This document shows positions 20,240 to 34,000 of a stretch of 64,000 nt of DNA, one piece after another (within the stretch, counting starts at the first letter, position 1; every line of letters begins with the position of its first letter). The position numbers and the translations under genes were made by a program. Under the pieces are notes generated by a model. The model worked only from the letters and a program-made list of their open reading frames with translations, made no database searches and was not told where the DNA came from. The DNA is from Isochrysis galbana (lineage: Eukaryota; Haptophyta; Isochrysidales; Isochrysidaceae): the NCBI GenBank assembly GCA_018136815.1, contig CM030933.1:6636676-6700675 (forward strand), written 5' to 3'.

Positions 20240-20400
20240 GACTCTAGAGTAGAGTAGAGTAGAGTAGAGTAGAGTAGAGTAGAGTAGAGTAGAGTAGAGT
20301 AGAGTAGAGTAGAGTAGAGTAGAGTAGAGTAGAGTAGAGTAGAGTAGAGTAGAGTAGAGTAGAGTAGAGTAGAGTAGTAGTAGTAGTAGAGTAGAGTACT
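20240..20400. repeat. (AGAGT)n pentanucleotide microsatellite
   Basis: About 30 tandem AGAGT units run from ~20246 to ~20375, degenerating into AGT and CTCTAGAGTA variants up to ~20430. It starts 10-20 bp outside the hAT target duplication and lies upstream of the coiled-coil gene. Confidence 0.95.
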
Positions 20401-20618
20401 CTAGAGTATACTCTAGAGTAGTAGCTCTAGAGTAGTAGCAGCGGTCCTGCACGGTGGTTTGGACTTACCCGCCGCGAGCGCGTTGCCCGACCCCAGGGGA
20501 GGGGGGTGTGGAAGAGTGAGGCAAGCGGAAGCGAGAGAGGGGGGCAAGGGGAATCGCGAGAGGGGAGGTGACCTGCGAGGCTCGTTGCTTCTGGACGGCT
20601 CTGGCTGGGTGCGGCACG

Positions 20619-22118
20619 ATGTACGCCTCGCAGACGGAGGCCTCGTGGGCGCGGAGTGCGAAGCTCACCGAGTTCCAGCGCGTCAAGGAGGCAGTGCGCA
20701 GACTGGAGCACACCTCGAGGGAGCAGCTGGTGCGCGCTTATTCACCCGCACGTGCCACAGATCCAGCCAGCACGGGCGTGCGCCCGCCTCCCGCGAGGTG
20801 GAAAGAGGTCGACCACACGGTCAACGCGCACACGCCTGTGTTCCCTCCCACCTCGGGCGCTCGTGAGCCTGTCGGTAGCGAGATGCACTCCTCCTCGCTG
20901 TCGGGTGCGTAGGCCCTCGAGCGGGAGAGCCAGACGGTCTTCGACTACTTGAAGGGGGAAGTGTCGCGGATCAAGAAGTCCATTGGCGCTCTATCGACCG
21001 TCGTCGATGAGGAGCTCTCGACGCTGCGCTCGGAGTGCATCTCGCTACGAGATGAGGTGCAGAGAGTGGTCGATCTGGCAAAGGCGCAAACCGATAACGC
21101 CGTGACCTTAATGACAGAGAGCCGCAAGCGAGACACAGAGTGGATGCAGCTCTCATTTGCGGCGGTCAAGGACTCCGTCTCGAAGCTGGATAGCGATATA
21201 AAGGAGACACGAGCTCATTTATTTGAACTGAGTGCAGCGCAGGCCTCCAGCGCCGCCCGAAGGGAGCTGGAGTCGGGAAACAGCCCGACCATGACGGCGT
21301 TGGCTGGGCGCCTCGCTGCGATCGAGGCCGGGTGCAAGGAGCTGGCGGCAGAGCATTCCGCCCTCAAGACAGAGCACGCCGCGCTTGTCCGTTTTGCGAC
21401 CGAGATTAAACCACAGATTCAAGGGCTCAATCAAGGCTTGCGTTCGGTTCCTGCCTTGCTCGAGCCGCTGCAAGCAAAGATAACCTCAGAAACGAGCGGT
21501 GTGGCCGAGCAAGTGGCTGCCGTCAAGACGGAGGTGGCACGCCACCGAGACGCAATGGCGTTGCTGGTCGAGACGGTTGAGAACTTCAGTCGAGAGTCCA
21601 AGTCAGGGCATGAGACACTTAGCACGCGCATTACGGAGTTGGCCGACGTGGCGGAAGCGCGGGCGAGCTCGCAAGAGCTGGCCATCAATGGGTTGGGAGC
21701 AGACATGGACGCGCTCGGCGATGTGGCGCGCCGGATGGAGTCGCGTCTGGAGGAGCAGCAGCAAGCCTTGGGCGAAATCACCACCAAGGCATCATCCCAC
21801 GAAGACCTAGAACGCTCTCTTGAGGACGCTGTTGCCGAGATACGCTCACAGACCTCGCAAGCAACCTCTCAGCTCAAAGCACTCAAGTTGAGCGTCAAAG
21901 AGACTAACGATGCACTTAGCACGCAAAGAACGCAAGTCCGCCGCGCCCTGGATGAGCTCGAGAAGCGGAGTGACGCCCTCTCAAAGGCCTCTGGCGTCTT
22001 TGCAGACGCCCTGAAGATTCCAAACCCGGTGCACGGGACGAGCAGCCTCGGCCACATAGGCAACGCCATGAGTTCGCGCCGATCCTCGTTCTCCATGTTT
22101 AGTCAAGCGGAAGCATGA
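20619..22118 (+). CDS. Coiled-coil protein, two exons
   Basis: Exon 1 20619-20729 (MYASQTEASWARSAKL...SREQL) and exon 2 20913-22118 give 438 residues. The intron (183 bp, phase 0) has donor GTGCGC and acceptor GCGTAG. Splicing joins EHTSREQL to ALERESQTVFDYLKGEVSR, keeping helical periodicity. Nearly the whole protein is predicted helical with heptads, rich in Glu, Ala, Ser and Lys. The C-terminus is short and Ser-rich (MSSRRSSFSMFSQAEA). It could be a cytoskeletal or flagellar filament protein (SF-assemblin-like architecture), but no family signature is strong enough to name it. ATG 20619 is the first Met in frame; upstream codons are non-ATG. Confidence 0.75.
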
Positions 22119-24102
22119 GGCGATCGCTGAAAGTTTCTTGCCGCTCTGCCCGAGTGCATACGGTGGCTACGTTTGGGTGTGCCCTTGGATCTTGGCAGAC
22201 CCTCAATACAGGGTATGAGCTTTCTCACCCAATCACCAAACAGGAGAGATGGAGAAGAGGGAGAGGGCTTGCTTGTACGTCGAATGTGTCAATCATGCCA
22301 GGGTAATGGGGTAGTACATGGGTGCCGCTCGCTGGATCGCGTGTGCGTAGCTGAATGTGAGTGATGCGCGCGCATGCGGGCAGGATAGCGGCAGGTAGCG
22401 GAGGGAAAGATAGCGGCGATGCACGGCGCGCGCGGGCAGTGCGCAAAACGCAATCGGCGCAAGCCCAAATCATGCTCTAGCGAGCCAGCGACAACTATCT
22501 TGAAAAGATAGGGTCATGGAGCGCGCGCCGCTCCTCTCCTTTCTTGCCGACTTCAGGCGCCGCGTGCGCGGGCGAAGAAGGTGCAACTTGAGGTTCCCTT
22601 TTTTGTCACACCCCTCCCGTCTATTTAGGTATATAATTTTTATTGACCCCTAACTTGGATATTACCCCCACGTACTATTCTCCCTTCCATCTCTACGGAG
22701 TGCGATTTAACAAGTCGAGGTAGACGGCCACCTGCTCAACTATCGTTAAAACGATAGGGTCATGGAGCGCGCGCCGCCGCCCGCTCTCGCTGCCGCCGCC
22801 CTCGCCGCGATGGACGAAGGACTCATGGACACCCCCCTGTCGCCGAAGCGACCGCGTCAAGACGACCCGCCCGACCAGGTGGGCGCAAGAGCCAGCGGGC
22901 CGCGCCCGAACATCACAGAGAGCAGAGCGACCCAAGCCTGCATGCTGGCAACAGCCAGCATGCAGCACACCCACTCCACTTTCCACAGCCCCACCAGCCA
23001 CTCCACAGCAGAGGGACGCTCCATCAGGGGAGGCCTCCGGGCCCAGCCCCTACACAGCCGCGAAACCGCCCTCGTGCTCCGGCACGAGGGGCCGGCCCGG
23101 CACCATCATGGACAAAGCCCCCATGGGGAATTGTCACAACATTGCGAAACAAAGAACAAGACTGGACCCCTAGAAGGGGAGGCAAACACACCGAAGGAGA
23201 CGACGAGGGAGAGACCCCCGCCATCAACACGAGACGACGGGACAACAACCGCGCCGCGCGCGCCTTGGCATGTTTGCCATGCTTCCGGCACTGTTTCTCC
23301 TATATATACTCATCATGACAGCATACTACTGGTCGAGCAGGCATTGTAAAATTCAGCAACTCTGATTCCCTCCCGTTAGCGCCCGCCTCAATCTCCCAAA
23401 ATAGAAAATAGACCGCCACGCGCGGGGGAAGGGAAGGGGGTCACTCACCGCTCACCGACGCCATTGCCTCTCGTGGGGCGGGAGGGGGTCGTTCGGAGGG
23501 GGGAGGCGGCTGGCGGGGCAGGTGGGGGGGACCCTGCGGAATCCTTGGACACCTGGACACCCAGGGGGCGGGGGGGAATTCCTGTTCCCCCTCCGGAGGT
23601 CCGGTCGGCGTTTCCTGCGCGCGGGGGGGCGCGCGGGGGGGGGTCCTGCCCTCCTCCCACCGGAGCTCCTGTCGGCGTATTCTGCGCGCGGGGGGGAATT
23701 CCTGTTCCCCCTCCGGAGGTGCGGTTGGCGTGTTTTCCGCGCGGGGGGGGAATCTTGGACCTTTCGCCAGCGCCCTCTGCCTCTGCGAGCCCGTCTCCCA
23801 AGGGGGGGGGGGGTGCAGCAGAGGTGGCAGCTATGCAGTTTGACGAAACAGTGAGGAGGCGCGGGCAATCGTTCCCCAGGGGGAAGAGATTTTCCCCATT
23901 GCAGCAATGGGGGGTTCCTTGCTCGAGCTGCCCGACTTTGCAACGCTGTTGTGCCTGGTAGCAACCTCGCAGCCCGATTCCTTCCGTGGAGATTCGACGC
24001 GCCTCGTAGTGGCTGATGTGACGATTCGACACGGGTGACGACCTCGAGCGTCCCGACGCCTCGAGGGCTCCAAGAATAGATGCTGAGGGATGGATTTTGG
24101 GG
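22119..24102. other. Repeat-dense interval
   Basis: 22495-22560 and 22740-22890 are two 5' ends of the LINE-like family in plus orientation. 22575-22660 (GGTGCAACTTGAGGTTCCC, TAGGTATATAATTT, TTGACCCCTAACTT) matches 38349-38440. 23350-23560 is an inverted copy of 55045-55245 (CCTGGGTGTCC...GGATTCC, GGGAGATTG...GGCGGGCGCT). 23565-23760 is a three-fold degenerate tandem repeat (AATTCCTGTTCCCCCTCCGG). Frames in these repeats are not genes. Confidence 0.5.
22740..23349 (+). repeat. LINE-like family 5' end with open ORF1-like frame
   Basis: The hairpin CTATCGTTAAAACGATAG (22740-22757) is followed four bases later by ATG (22762), GGAGCGCGCGCC. The frame from 22762 stays open for 195 codons: MERAPPPALAAAA..., a basic KRPRQDDPPDQVG segment, then Ser/Thr/His-rich text. 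The equivalent frame at 36624 also carries a KRPR segment. It may be the start of the family's first protein, but no nucleic-acid-binding motif is visible. Confidence 0.5.
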
Positions 24103-24522
24103 TCATTCTATGTGGATTTGTTGTTTTGCCACCCTTGAACTGTCGAGTGCGGGCGGTTCTGTCTGGCTGTGGCTGTCACTAAAGTTGTTGAGTGATTTAT
24201 TGGCCATGTGGTCCAGGTCCCACCACTTGGAGGAGCGTGTGGCGCGGTCGGCGGCCGCTGAGTCGAAGAAAAGATTTTCAACGAATTTGTCGAGTTTATT
24301 CGTTGTGGTGTTGTACCCTTGAGCGGCGTCGTCGAGCGCGCTATGGTGGTTGTAGAAGTTGGGGTGGTCTCTCGGCGGGGGTACCACGTTAGAAATTGTA
24401 GTCTTGTAAGAGGTCTTGTTGGCTAGCATCCCTAGCCACATACACCGGACGAGCCATGCGCCAACCGCGCACACACACCCATCGCCCATCGCGGGGGAGG
24501 GGCTCCGTTGCCGATGAGGCAC
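24103..24522 (-). CDS. Possible ORF, unrecognised
   Basis: A 139-residue frame. The middle (SYKTTISNVVPPPRDHPNFY, ALDDAAQGYNTTTNKLDKFV, WWDLDHMANKSLNNFSDSHS) has a protein-like composition unlike the surrounding GC-rich shadows, but I know no homolog and see no splice context. Treat as a weak candidate. Confidence 0.2.
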   Translation of the reverse strand: MPHRQRSPSPAMGDGCVCAVGAWLVRCMWLGMLANKTSYKTTISNVVPPPRDHPNFYNHHSALDDAAQGYNTTTNKLDKFVENLFFDSAAADRATRSSKWWDLDHMANKSLNNFSDSHSQTEPPALDSSRVAKQQIHIE

Positions 24523-24667
24523 GGTCCCTCAGCACTAGGATTAAACTAGGACAACAAGAAAACTCTGACAAAATATGTCTTCATTCCTTCTCATTGGGAG
24601 TAAAGCTTTAGTCTTATCTCTCTTCTTCTCAATCCTCTGCTCTCTCTCATTCTGCTGGTTCTGTGGT

Positions 24668-24828
24668 TCAGAGAGAGAGAGGGAGGGGGGGGGGGGGAGA
24701 GAGAGAGAGAAAGAGAACAAAAAGAGAGAGAGAAGAGAGAGAGAGAAGAGAGGGGAGAGAGAGAGAGGGAGAGAGGAGAGAGGGAGAGAGAGGGGGGGAG
24801 AGAGGGAGAGAGGGAGAGAGGGAGAGAG

Positions 24829-24859
<31 letters not shown>

Positions 24860-24874
24860 GGAGAGGGAAATGAG
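24668..24874 (+). repeat. (GA)n-rich microsatellite upstream of the giant ORF
   Basis: About 200 bp of GAGAGA with poly-G interruptions on the plus strand, ending 180 bp before ATG 25054. Similar GA/CT tracts precede several other genes in the window. Confidence 0.9.
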
Positions 24875-25053
24875 GAGAAAGAACAAGAAGCGAAATACAG
24901 AGCGAGGGCGGCCGCCAGGCGGCCCGGCGGCCGGCGCTGGCACGCCAGGGCGGGGACTTCCCCTTCCCTCCTTCCCCCCTTCCATCCCCCCTCCTCCCCT
25001 CGGTCGCGCCGTCCTGCTGGTCCATCTTGGTGCGGGTCTACATTTGACGTCGG

Positions 25054-28000
25054 ATGGGCTCGAGCGCGGCTCCGCTCCTCAACCCATGGGAGTGCCGCTC
25101 TCTCTCCACAATTCTTCCTTTCTCTCGGCCGGCCGCCGCCGCTTCCGATGGACGGGGAGAGGTGGGAGCTGGAGGCGCAGAGTCCAAGGGAGGTTTGTTC
25201 TGGAGCGAACTGCTCGACCCGTCGGTCAGCTCCACGACACACACGCGCCAGCATCCGCGCGAACGGCGGCACTTGCAGAGGGGACGGAGTGGAGCGAGGC
25301 GCAACTCAGGGCCTGCGAGAGATGCAAGGCCGCCGGCGCCCGGCTCGTACGCTAGGCGCAACGCAGGGCCTGCGAGAGATGCGCGGCTGCCGGTGCGTGA
25401 GCCAGCGCGCGAGCCAGCGTGCGAGCCGGGCGCCCATCCGCTGAGGAATGGGTACGCTCACGCGAAGGGTGACAAGAGCCGAGACGGCGGATGGGGATCC
25501 CGACCTCCGAGCATGCATGAGAGCGTGGCTCGGCACGGGCACGGACGGCCAGGACAGCAGCCCCAAAGATGGTTGCCAAGGGGGGTAAAAGGTGGGCAGC
25601 CATTCCAGCGCAACTGGAGCATGCATGTGGACTGTGGTAGGAGGGCGGAATGTGATGGTGCGCCGAGCATCGACCCTGACCAAGATGGGAGTGGCCCGCC
25701 AGGCAAGAGTAGCACGCACAGTAGTCTTGCCGGTAACAGCTCGGCGTGGGGAACGCCGCGCAGGGGTGATTCCGGTCGGGACGGCATTCGGAATGGCGCT
25801 GGTAGTGAGGGGACGTTGCGAGGGCCGCCAGGCGGGGCAGGCGACGGAGTCGGATTTGCCGGTGGAGGTTCGTTACGAGGGCCGTCTGGCGAGAGGAGCG
25901 AGCGACCTGGGCCTGGTCGCGGAGGTTCAGTGTGGGGGCCGCCAGACCGGAGCCGACCAGAAGCGACTGGCGAGCGAGGTCATTCTATCAGACAAAGTGC
26001 TGCCCACACTGGTGGGCGAGCTGATCCTGGAAATGTACGCTCGCCGCGAGGCCCGACAGGCAAGAGCGGTGAGCGAAGTCGCCTTCCTTGGGGGGATCAT
26101 CTATGGGGGCCACCTGATCACAGCCGCCTGCACGGGAGCGGCGGACGGGCTGATCAAGTTGCCGGAAGCTCCCCACGAGGCCTGAGGGGTGGGAGTGGCG
26201 GGCGAGCCAATTCTCTCGGTGGAGGATCGCCCTGGGGGCAGCCGAGTGAGACCAATATGGCTCATAACGACGAACCGGCTGGTCCTGCCGTTGCATGCTC
26301 GCCGCGAGGCCCACCAGGGAGTTGTGGCGTGCGAGCTGGGCCTTCCCGCAGAGGTTCGCTGTGGGGACCGCCTAGCATGGCTGGCCCGGGCGGGAGCGGC
26401 GGCGGACCCAGTCCCGTCAATGGAAGCTCGCTGCGAGGCCCGTCGGACAGAAGCAGCGAACGTGCCGGTCCCGTTTGCGGGGGCTCACTGCAATGCCCGA
26501 CTAGTGGGAGAAGGGAGCAAGCTGGTCCCGCTCATCGGGGCTTCCTGCGCGGTCCGCCAAGCGGGGGCAGCGAGCCAACCGGTACGGACATTACAAGCAC
26601 ACTGCGGGTGGGCGGGGATCAAGGTAGGAGCAGCGAACAAGCTGATGCCGCTATTGAGGACTCACTACACAGGTCGCCAGGTGGGAACGGCGAGCGAATC
26701 GGTTCCGTCGGAGCAAGATCATTGCAGGTGCGTAGGCCCCCCGGCGGGAGCAGCGAACAAGCCGGCCTTGTAGACCGGCGCTCCTTGATGGTACCGCTAG
26801 ATGGAAGCGGCGATCGAGTCGGTCCCATCGATGCAAGCTCACTTCGGGTGTCGATCCACAGAAGCGGCGACCCAGGTGGTCCGGCCGGCGCAAGCTCCCT
26901 GCAAGGCGCGCCAGCCGTGAATGGTAGGCGAGCCAGCTCCGTGCCCGTGAAATCGGCGCAGGGGGCCCCGGGCGGGAACTACGCGCGAGGCATCCATCTC
27001 CATGAGAGCTCGCCGCGGGTGCCTGTTGGCGGAAGCGGCATCCAGGCCGGTCTGATCTCGGGAAGCTCGTTGCGAGGTTCGATATGCGAGAGATCTGGAC
27101 CTGTCTCTGAAGCCACGCAACAAGGGACGTTCAGCGGCGGCGGCGAACGAGCCGGCCCTCCCTATGGAAGTTTACCGCAAGCGACGCTGAGCGGAGAGGC
27201 CGAGGAAGCAGGCCGTCACCATGAAGACTTTGAGCGAGCGCCGCCGCTGAGCGGAAATTGCGCACGAGCGGGCCCTGCATGTGTTGCCGCGCCACCACTT
27301 GCGCTCGAGCAAGCAGGCTGTACCCATGAAGGCTTGCTGCGAGCGCCGCCGCTGAGCGGAGGTGGCGCACAAGCCGGCCCGACATCCGGTGCCACGCCTC
27401 TATGGGCGCCAGGCGGAAGCGGCGAGCGAGCTTGCCCTGCGCATGTCGGCATGTTACGAGGGAAGTCAGGCTGTAGTCGTGAGCAGGTCGGGGACGAGGC
27501 GCATAAAATTGGCAGCACTCCGTGCCTTCACAGTGGGTGGAAGAAACGAAAGTTAGATACCCAGGGTCGACTTCCCGCCAAAGATCTCTCGGCCCCACGC
27601 GACGTACCAACTCGCCACACGCCTGTGGCATGGACTGACGGAGAGGCTCCCGCCCCAAATAAAGAGCTGCTTACCCAGATCCATCACGATGGATCCGGGC
27701 GGTATGCGGGGGCCGTGGGCATGGCTCCAGGGCGCCAGGCAGAAGCTCAAGGATGCTGGAAATCAGCCCAAGATGTCGCGATGTCAGTTCAATTTGGGGA
27801 TGGGGAGAGCGAGAGTAAGGAGGACTGCGACCAATCCGATAGCGATACGGCACAACGACGGACAAGACTGCGTACGATAGATCGCAATTCTCCCGACACA
27901 GATCGATTGCCCATGCCAATCGCCTCGACGGAGGAACGAGGGCTCACTCCTCACCTCGTCATGGGGACAATCGGCGGTGAGAATCTCGCACAGCACACAA

Positions 28001-31000
28001 GGCTACCTAGGCCGTCATGCGGTGGCCCCGACGCAACGCGAGTCCCCGGCGTTCAAGCGCCGATGCCATCTGAAGTCCGCGACGGCTCAGTACACATTGC
28101 GTGGAGTGATGTTTGCGTCCGGCACCTCGATAACGATGCCAAAATTATGGGACGAAAACGATCACGAAGAGCCCCTCTCAGTCCCCGTGCCATGCGTGCG
28201 AATGACACAATGTGCTGGTGCTCCTCGGCCAGCGGGCCGGCCTATCACGACGATTCTGTCTTGCCGCACATGGCCAACTCCTTTTCTGTGATGGGATGCC
28301 TGCCCGCACCCCCGAACGGGGCTTGGAGCGTTTCGCATAGCGAAAGCATGGGGGCCGCAGACGAGTCGAGGCCTAACCTTGCTGCAGGCCATTCTTGCAG
28401 TAAGATCTTAGGATGTTCGCAAGCAAAGCCGAGCCCGCCCATCATGAGGGGCGGTCGGGTGATCTCAGCCCTATCAGACGGCGGTAACGACACCAACGGT
28501 AGCGATGACTGCGCGGCGCCAAGGCCGTGTGTGCCTCCTCAGACCGGCACCGCCGATTGCACAGTGGGCACCGCGCTCACGAATCTTGAACAATCCAGCA
28601 ACAGCAGCAGCGAGGGCGCTTTCGTGGGCGTGGGCGTTCTTCCTAGTCTTGGTAGCGAAATTGTTTTCGACGGCTCGCTGGTGCCCACGCCCGCACAAAG
28701 CCCCCTTGGTACTGCCTTGAAGCCCTATGGCCCCCGTCTCGTTATACCAGAAGATCGGGCATTATTTGTGGCGGCCGGCTTGGATCCTGTATCGACGCCG
28801 ACGAGTGTGACGATGAGCATGTCACACACACCCAATCTGGCGTCAGCCCATTCAACAGCGGCTGCGACAACGCTTCCGGACGACGTCACCCTTTCTTCTG
28901 CATCATTTGCCTCCTCTCCTTCACATGGGGAACCTCCCGCTACGTCGGCCATGCCTCTTACGGCTTCGAGGAAGCGTCCTCTACATGCGTTCCTGGCCCA
29001 GCCACAGCCCACGCTCGCATCCACACATGAGGCCACGCGTCTCGTGAAATGCGATGCGGGGGCACTTGGATCGACGCCGCCCCCGGTTACATCAGAAAAT
29101 GTGGACGAGGAGGGCAATCAACCCATATCGACTGCACACCTCGCACCCGCAGCAACTCGTTACCAAGCGAGCCTCCCGACGAGCACCGTTGGGGTAGCGT
29201 CGTTGGCGCAAAACATGAGTGCGAGCACGTTGAGCGCCGCACTAGCTCCACAAGGCTTGCCGGAAATGTCCTCGGCGTCCCAGTCCACATCCCCGATGAC
29301 TCAGATCTGTCCTGCGACACCCATGGTCATGGCCACGCCCATGGCGTGGGTGCCGATGTTGGTGCCAGTTGTTCCACTTGCACCATCAGCGATACCCAGA
29401 GTCGCCGTATTTGCACAAACAGCCCCGGGGGCAGGGGCGGCACAGTGCCCCGGGGGGAATTCGATCCCCGGGCCTATCTTCGAGACAGCACCCCAAGAAG
29501 CGGAGGCACTAGCTGCTGCGGCCAGTCTTGCCGACTCGGCTGCTATCGCCGGCGTGGGGTTGGGCGAGGCAGCGAGTGTGGGGCGGGTAGCACCACTGAG
29601 GGCACCCGATATCGTCATCGCGGCGGCCCGGCGGGGCGACACTCCTTCATCTTTCGCAGCCGATGAGACGCTCGGACAGCCAAATAGACCGCTAAAGTCC
29701 TCTACAGATCAGGGCGGGTGCTCTTCACAGACGACGCGCAAGGTAGCGCCCGCGGCAGTTGCGGCGCCCTGGGCCAGGAATCGTTCTGTGCTGGCGAACG
29801 CTAGGGCAGCCCCTGCGGCAGCATTAGCGCTGCATGTTTCCGCGCCAAGCCTTGTACAAGGTATGCTCGCCGACATTGGAACCCCGGGAGAACACAAAAC
29901 TTCTCATGACATGCCCGCACCAAACATCAAATCCGCGCCAATGGCGCCTCTGTCCAAGGGGGCTCCTTGTGAAACGACTAACATGCTTGGACGGGACCCA
30001 TTGGCGCACACAAGGCTTAAGCCAGTACCGGCTATTCGGATGCCGACAGTACCTTTGGCGGATAAATCGGTGCCTTTGGGATATCATACGGAGGAAGGGT
30101 CTTCGGATGTAGTACGTCGACCTCTTGAGGAGGATAGGATACAAGCTCCAATATGCGGACCGGATCTAGAGATAACATTGACAGGTTCACTAATTGTCAA
30201 CTCCAAGGCAGCGTCCTCGAGCTTGGAGGAGCGTACGGGCGAGACCTCAGAACGAGCAATATCTCGTTGTGCACCCGCGCAGAACTCTATTGGCCTTGAA
30301 CAACACATCAAGAGCACCGGAAATACAGTGGCCGGGGCGAGTACAAAGGGCTCATGTCATGCTGTCTCTTCCATTGGGACTAGAATTTCCAAGAAAGCGT
30401 CAGCGCCCAGCACCTCTGACTCAGTTCGACATACGTCGAAGCTCGAGCGCGTCATAACAAATGGCATGACTGCCGCGAAGCAGACAGTATCGAGTAGGAT
30501 AACTGCGTCGGAGGCGCCGCACTTCTCATCAAAGGCGCAGTGCTCGTCTAAGGCGCAGTGCTCGTCGGAGGCACAGTACTCGTCGGAGGCGCTGTGCTCG
30601 TCGGAGGTGCCGTGCGCGTCTGAAGCGTCCTCCTCGGCGGGGATGCCACCCTCGGCGAGGGTACCGCCCTCGGCTGGGGAGCCCTGCTTGGCGAGAACGT
30701 CTTGCTCGGCGAGGGCGCCCTCTTCGGCGGGGGCGCTGTCGGCAGGGGCGTCCTCTTCGGTGAGGGCGCCCTCCTCGGCGGGGGCGCTGTCGGCAGGGGC
30801 GTCCTCTTCGGCGAGGGCGCTGTCGGCAGAGGCGCCCTCCTCAGCGGGGGCGCCTTGCTCGGCGGGCGAGCCCTCCTTGGCGGGAACGCCCTCCTCAGCG
30901 GAGGCGCTACCGCCGGGGATGCCCTCTTCGGCGAGGACGCCCTCCTCGGCGGGGGCGCCTTGCTCGGTGGTAGCACCCTCCTCGGCGGCGAAGGCGCCAT

Positions 31001-34000
31001 ACTTGGCAGGGGCGCCGTCCTCAGCGTGGGCGCCCTCATTGGCGAGGGGGGCTATCTCAACGTGGACTCCGTCCTCGGCGGGGACGCCTTGCTCTGCGGG
31101 AGCATCCTCCTCGGTGGGGACGCCTTGCTCTACGAAAGTGCCCTCCGTGGCGGGGGCTTCCTTAGCGGCGGAGGCGCCGTCCTCAGCGGGGGCGCCATGC
31201 TCGTCGGGGGCGCCGTGCTCAGCACGGGCGCCGTGCTCGGCGAGTGGGCCTTCCTCGGCGAGGGGGGCTTCTTTGGCAGGGGCGCCGCGCTTGCCGAGGG
31301 CGGCTTGCTCATTTTCTGTCGATCGTGACGATAACTTTATTCTCCGGGCGCCCTCCTCGACGGGGCCGCCTTGCTCTGCATGGGCGCCCTCCTCGGCGGC
31401 GGGGGGGGCCTCCTCAGCGGCGGCGGAGGCGCTGTGCTCAGCAGGGGCGCTGTTCTCGGCGCGGGCGCCCTCCTCGGGGGGATCGCCCTCCTCATCGGCG
31501 GGGGCGCCGTCCCCAGCGGCGGGGGCACCGTCCCCAGCGGCGGGGGCGCCGTCCCCAGCGGCGGGGGCGCCGTGCTCGGCTGGGGCGCCGTCCCCAACGG
31601 CGGGGGCATCGTCAACAGCGGCGACGGGGCCGTCCTCAGTGGCGGAGGTGCCGGCGCCATTCTCGGCGAGGGGGCCTGCCTTAGTGAGCGCGTCCTCCTT
31701 GGAGAGGGAGCCCGCCTCAATAAGGGCGCCTTCCTCGGCGGAGACGCCTTGCTCTGCGGGAGCACCCTCATCGGCGGGGGAGCCCTCCTCGGCGCCTAGG
31801 GCGCCCTCCTCAGCGACGGGGGCGCCGTGCTTAGCGGCGAGAGCGCCATGCTCAGCGGCGGGGGTGCCGTCCTCAGCGGCGGGGGCGCCGTCCCTAGCGG
31901 CGGGGGTGCTGTCACCAGCGGCGGGGGTGGCGTCACCAGCGGCGGGGGCGTTGTCCTCAGCGGCGAGGGCGCTGTCCTCAGTGGCGGGGGTGCTGTCTTC
32001 CGCGAAGGTGTCCTCCTCGGCGATGGGGCCTGTCTTAGTGAGGGCGTCCTCCTCGGAGAGGGGCCCTGCCTTGTCGAGGGCGCCCTCGGCGGGGACGCCT
32101 TGCTCTGCGGGAGCACCCTCCTCGGTGACGAGGGCGCCCTCTTCAGCGGCGAGAGCGCCATGCTCAGCAGCGGGGGCATCGTCCTCGTCTGCGGGGGCGC
32201 CGTCCCCAGCGGCGGGGGTATCATCCGCAGCGGCGAGGGCGCCGTCCTCAGTGGCATTGGTGCCGTCTCCTGCAGAGCTGCCCTCCTCGTCGAGGGGGCC
32301 TGCCTTGGTGAGGCCACCCTCTTCGGAGAAGGGACCTGCCTTGGTGTGGGCGCCCTCCTCGGCGGGGACGCCTTGCTCTGCGGGAGCACCCTCGTCGGTG
32401 ACGAGGGCGCCCTCTTCAGCGGCGAGAGCGCCATGCTCAGCAGCGGAGGCATCGTCCTCGTCTGCGGGGGCGCCGTCCCCAGCGGCGGGGGTATCATCCG
32501 CAGCGGCGAGGGCGCCGTCCTCAGTGGCGGGGGTGTCGTCTTCCGCGGGGGCGCCATCCCCGGCGACGGGGCCTGCATTGGTGAGGGTGCCCTCCTCGGC
32601 GAGGGGGCCTTCCCTGGTGAGGGCGCCCTCCTCGGCGAGGACGCCTTGCTCTGCGGGGGCACCCTCCTCGGTGACGAGGGCGCCATGCTCAGCGGCGGGC
32701 GTGCCGTGCTCAGCGGCAAGGGCGCCGTGCTCAGCGGCGGGGGTACTGTGCTCGGCTGGGGCGCCGTCATCAGCGGCGTGGGCATCGTCTTCGTCTGCGG
32801 GGACGCCGTCCCTAGCGGCGGGGGCATCGTCCGCAGCGGCGAGGGCGCCGTCCTCAGTGGCGGGGGTGACGTCTTCCGCGGGGGCGCCCTCCTCGACGAT
32901 GGGGCCTGCCTTGGTGAGGGCGTCCTCCTCGGCGAAGGCGCCCTCCTCGGCGGGGACACCCTGCTCTGCGGGAGCAAGTTCCTCGGTGACGAGGGCGCCC
33001 TCTTCAGCGGCAGGCGTGCCGTGCTCAGCGGCGAGGGCGCCGTGCTCGTCAGGGGCGCCGTGCTCGGCAGGGGCGCTGTGCTCAGCAGGGGCGCTGTGCT
33101 CGGCGAGGGGGGCTTCCTCGGCAGGGGCGATATGCTCGGCAAGGGTGCCGACGGCAGCGGCGGCGTTGTGCCCGGCGCCAAGGGAACACTTCTCGGTGGG
33201 AGCGCCCTCCTCATTTAGGGCGCCCTCCTCGGCGGGGGCGCCCTCCTCGGCCGGAGTGCCTTGCTCGGCGAGAGTGCCCTCCTCGGCGGCGGGGACGCCG
33301 TCATCGGCAGGGGCGCCGTCTTCCGCGGGGGCGCCCTCATCGCCGAGGGGGGCTGCCTTAGTTAGGGCGCCCATCTCGTCGGGGGCGCCTGGTGATTCGG
33401 GGGCGCCTAGCTCTGTGGGGGCACCTTGCTTTGCGGCGGCGTCGTCCTCGGTGGGGGAACCGTGCTCAGCAGTGCCGTGCTCGGCGGCGGCACCCATCTC
33501 ATCAGCGGGGGCTCCCTCCTTAGCGGCAGGGGCGCCTTGGTCGGCAGGGGCGCCTTCCTTGGGGGAGTTGCCTATCTCAGCGGCGGGAGCGCCCTCCTTG
33601 GCGGCGGGGGCGCCCTGGTCGGCGGTGGCGGCGCCCACGGCGGCGGCGGCAGGGGCGCCCACATGCGCGAGGGCGCCTTCCGCGGCGGAGTTGCCCATCT
33701 CAGCGGCGGGGGCTCCCTCCTCAGTGGCGTGGGCGCCGTGCTCAGCAGCGGGGGCGCCTTCCTCGGCGGCGGGGGCGCCTTCCTCGGCGAAGTTGCCCAT
33801 CTCAGCGGCGGGAGCGCCCTCCTTGGCGGCGGGGGCGCCCTGGTCGGCGGTGGCGGCGCCCACGGCGGCGGCGGCAGGGGCGCCCACATGCGCGAGGGCG
33901 CCTTCCGCGGCGGAGTTGCCCATCTCAGCGGCGGGGGCTCCCTCCTCAGTGGCGTGGGCGCCGTGCTCAGCAGCGGGGGCGCCTTCCTCGGCGGCGGGGG

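Noticed and set aside
24575..25444. Frame MSSFLLIGSKALVLSLFFSI... followed by Glu/Arg repeats
   Set aside because: The hydrophobic start is short and the rest is GA-repeat translation overlapping the start of the giant frame; no homology.
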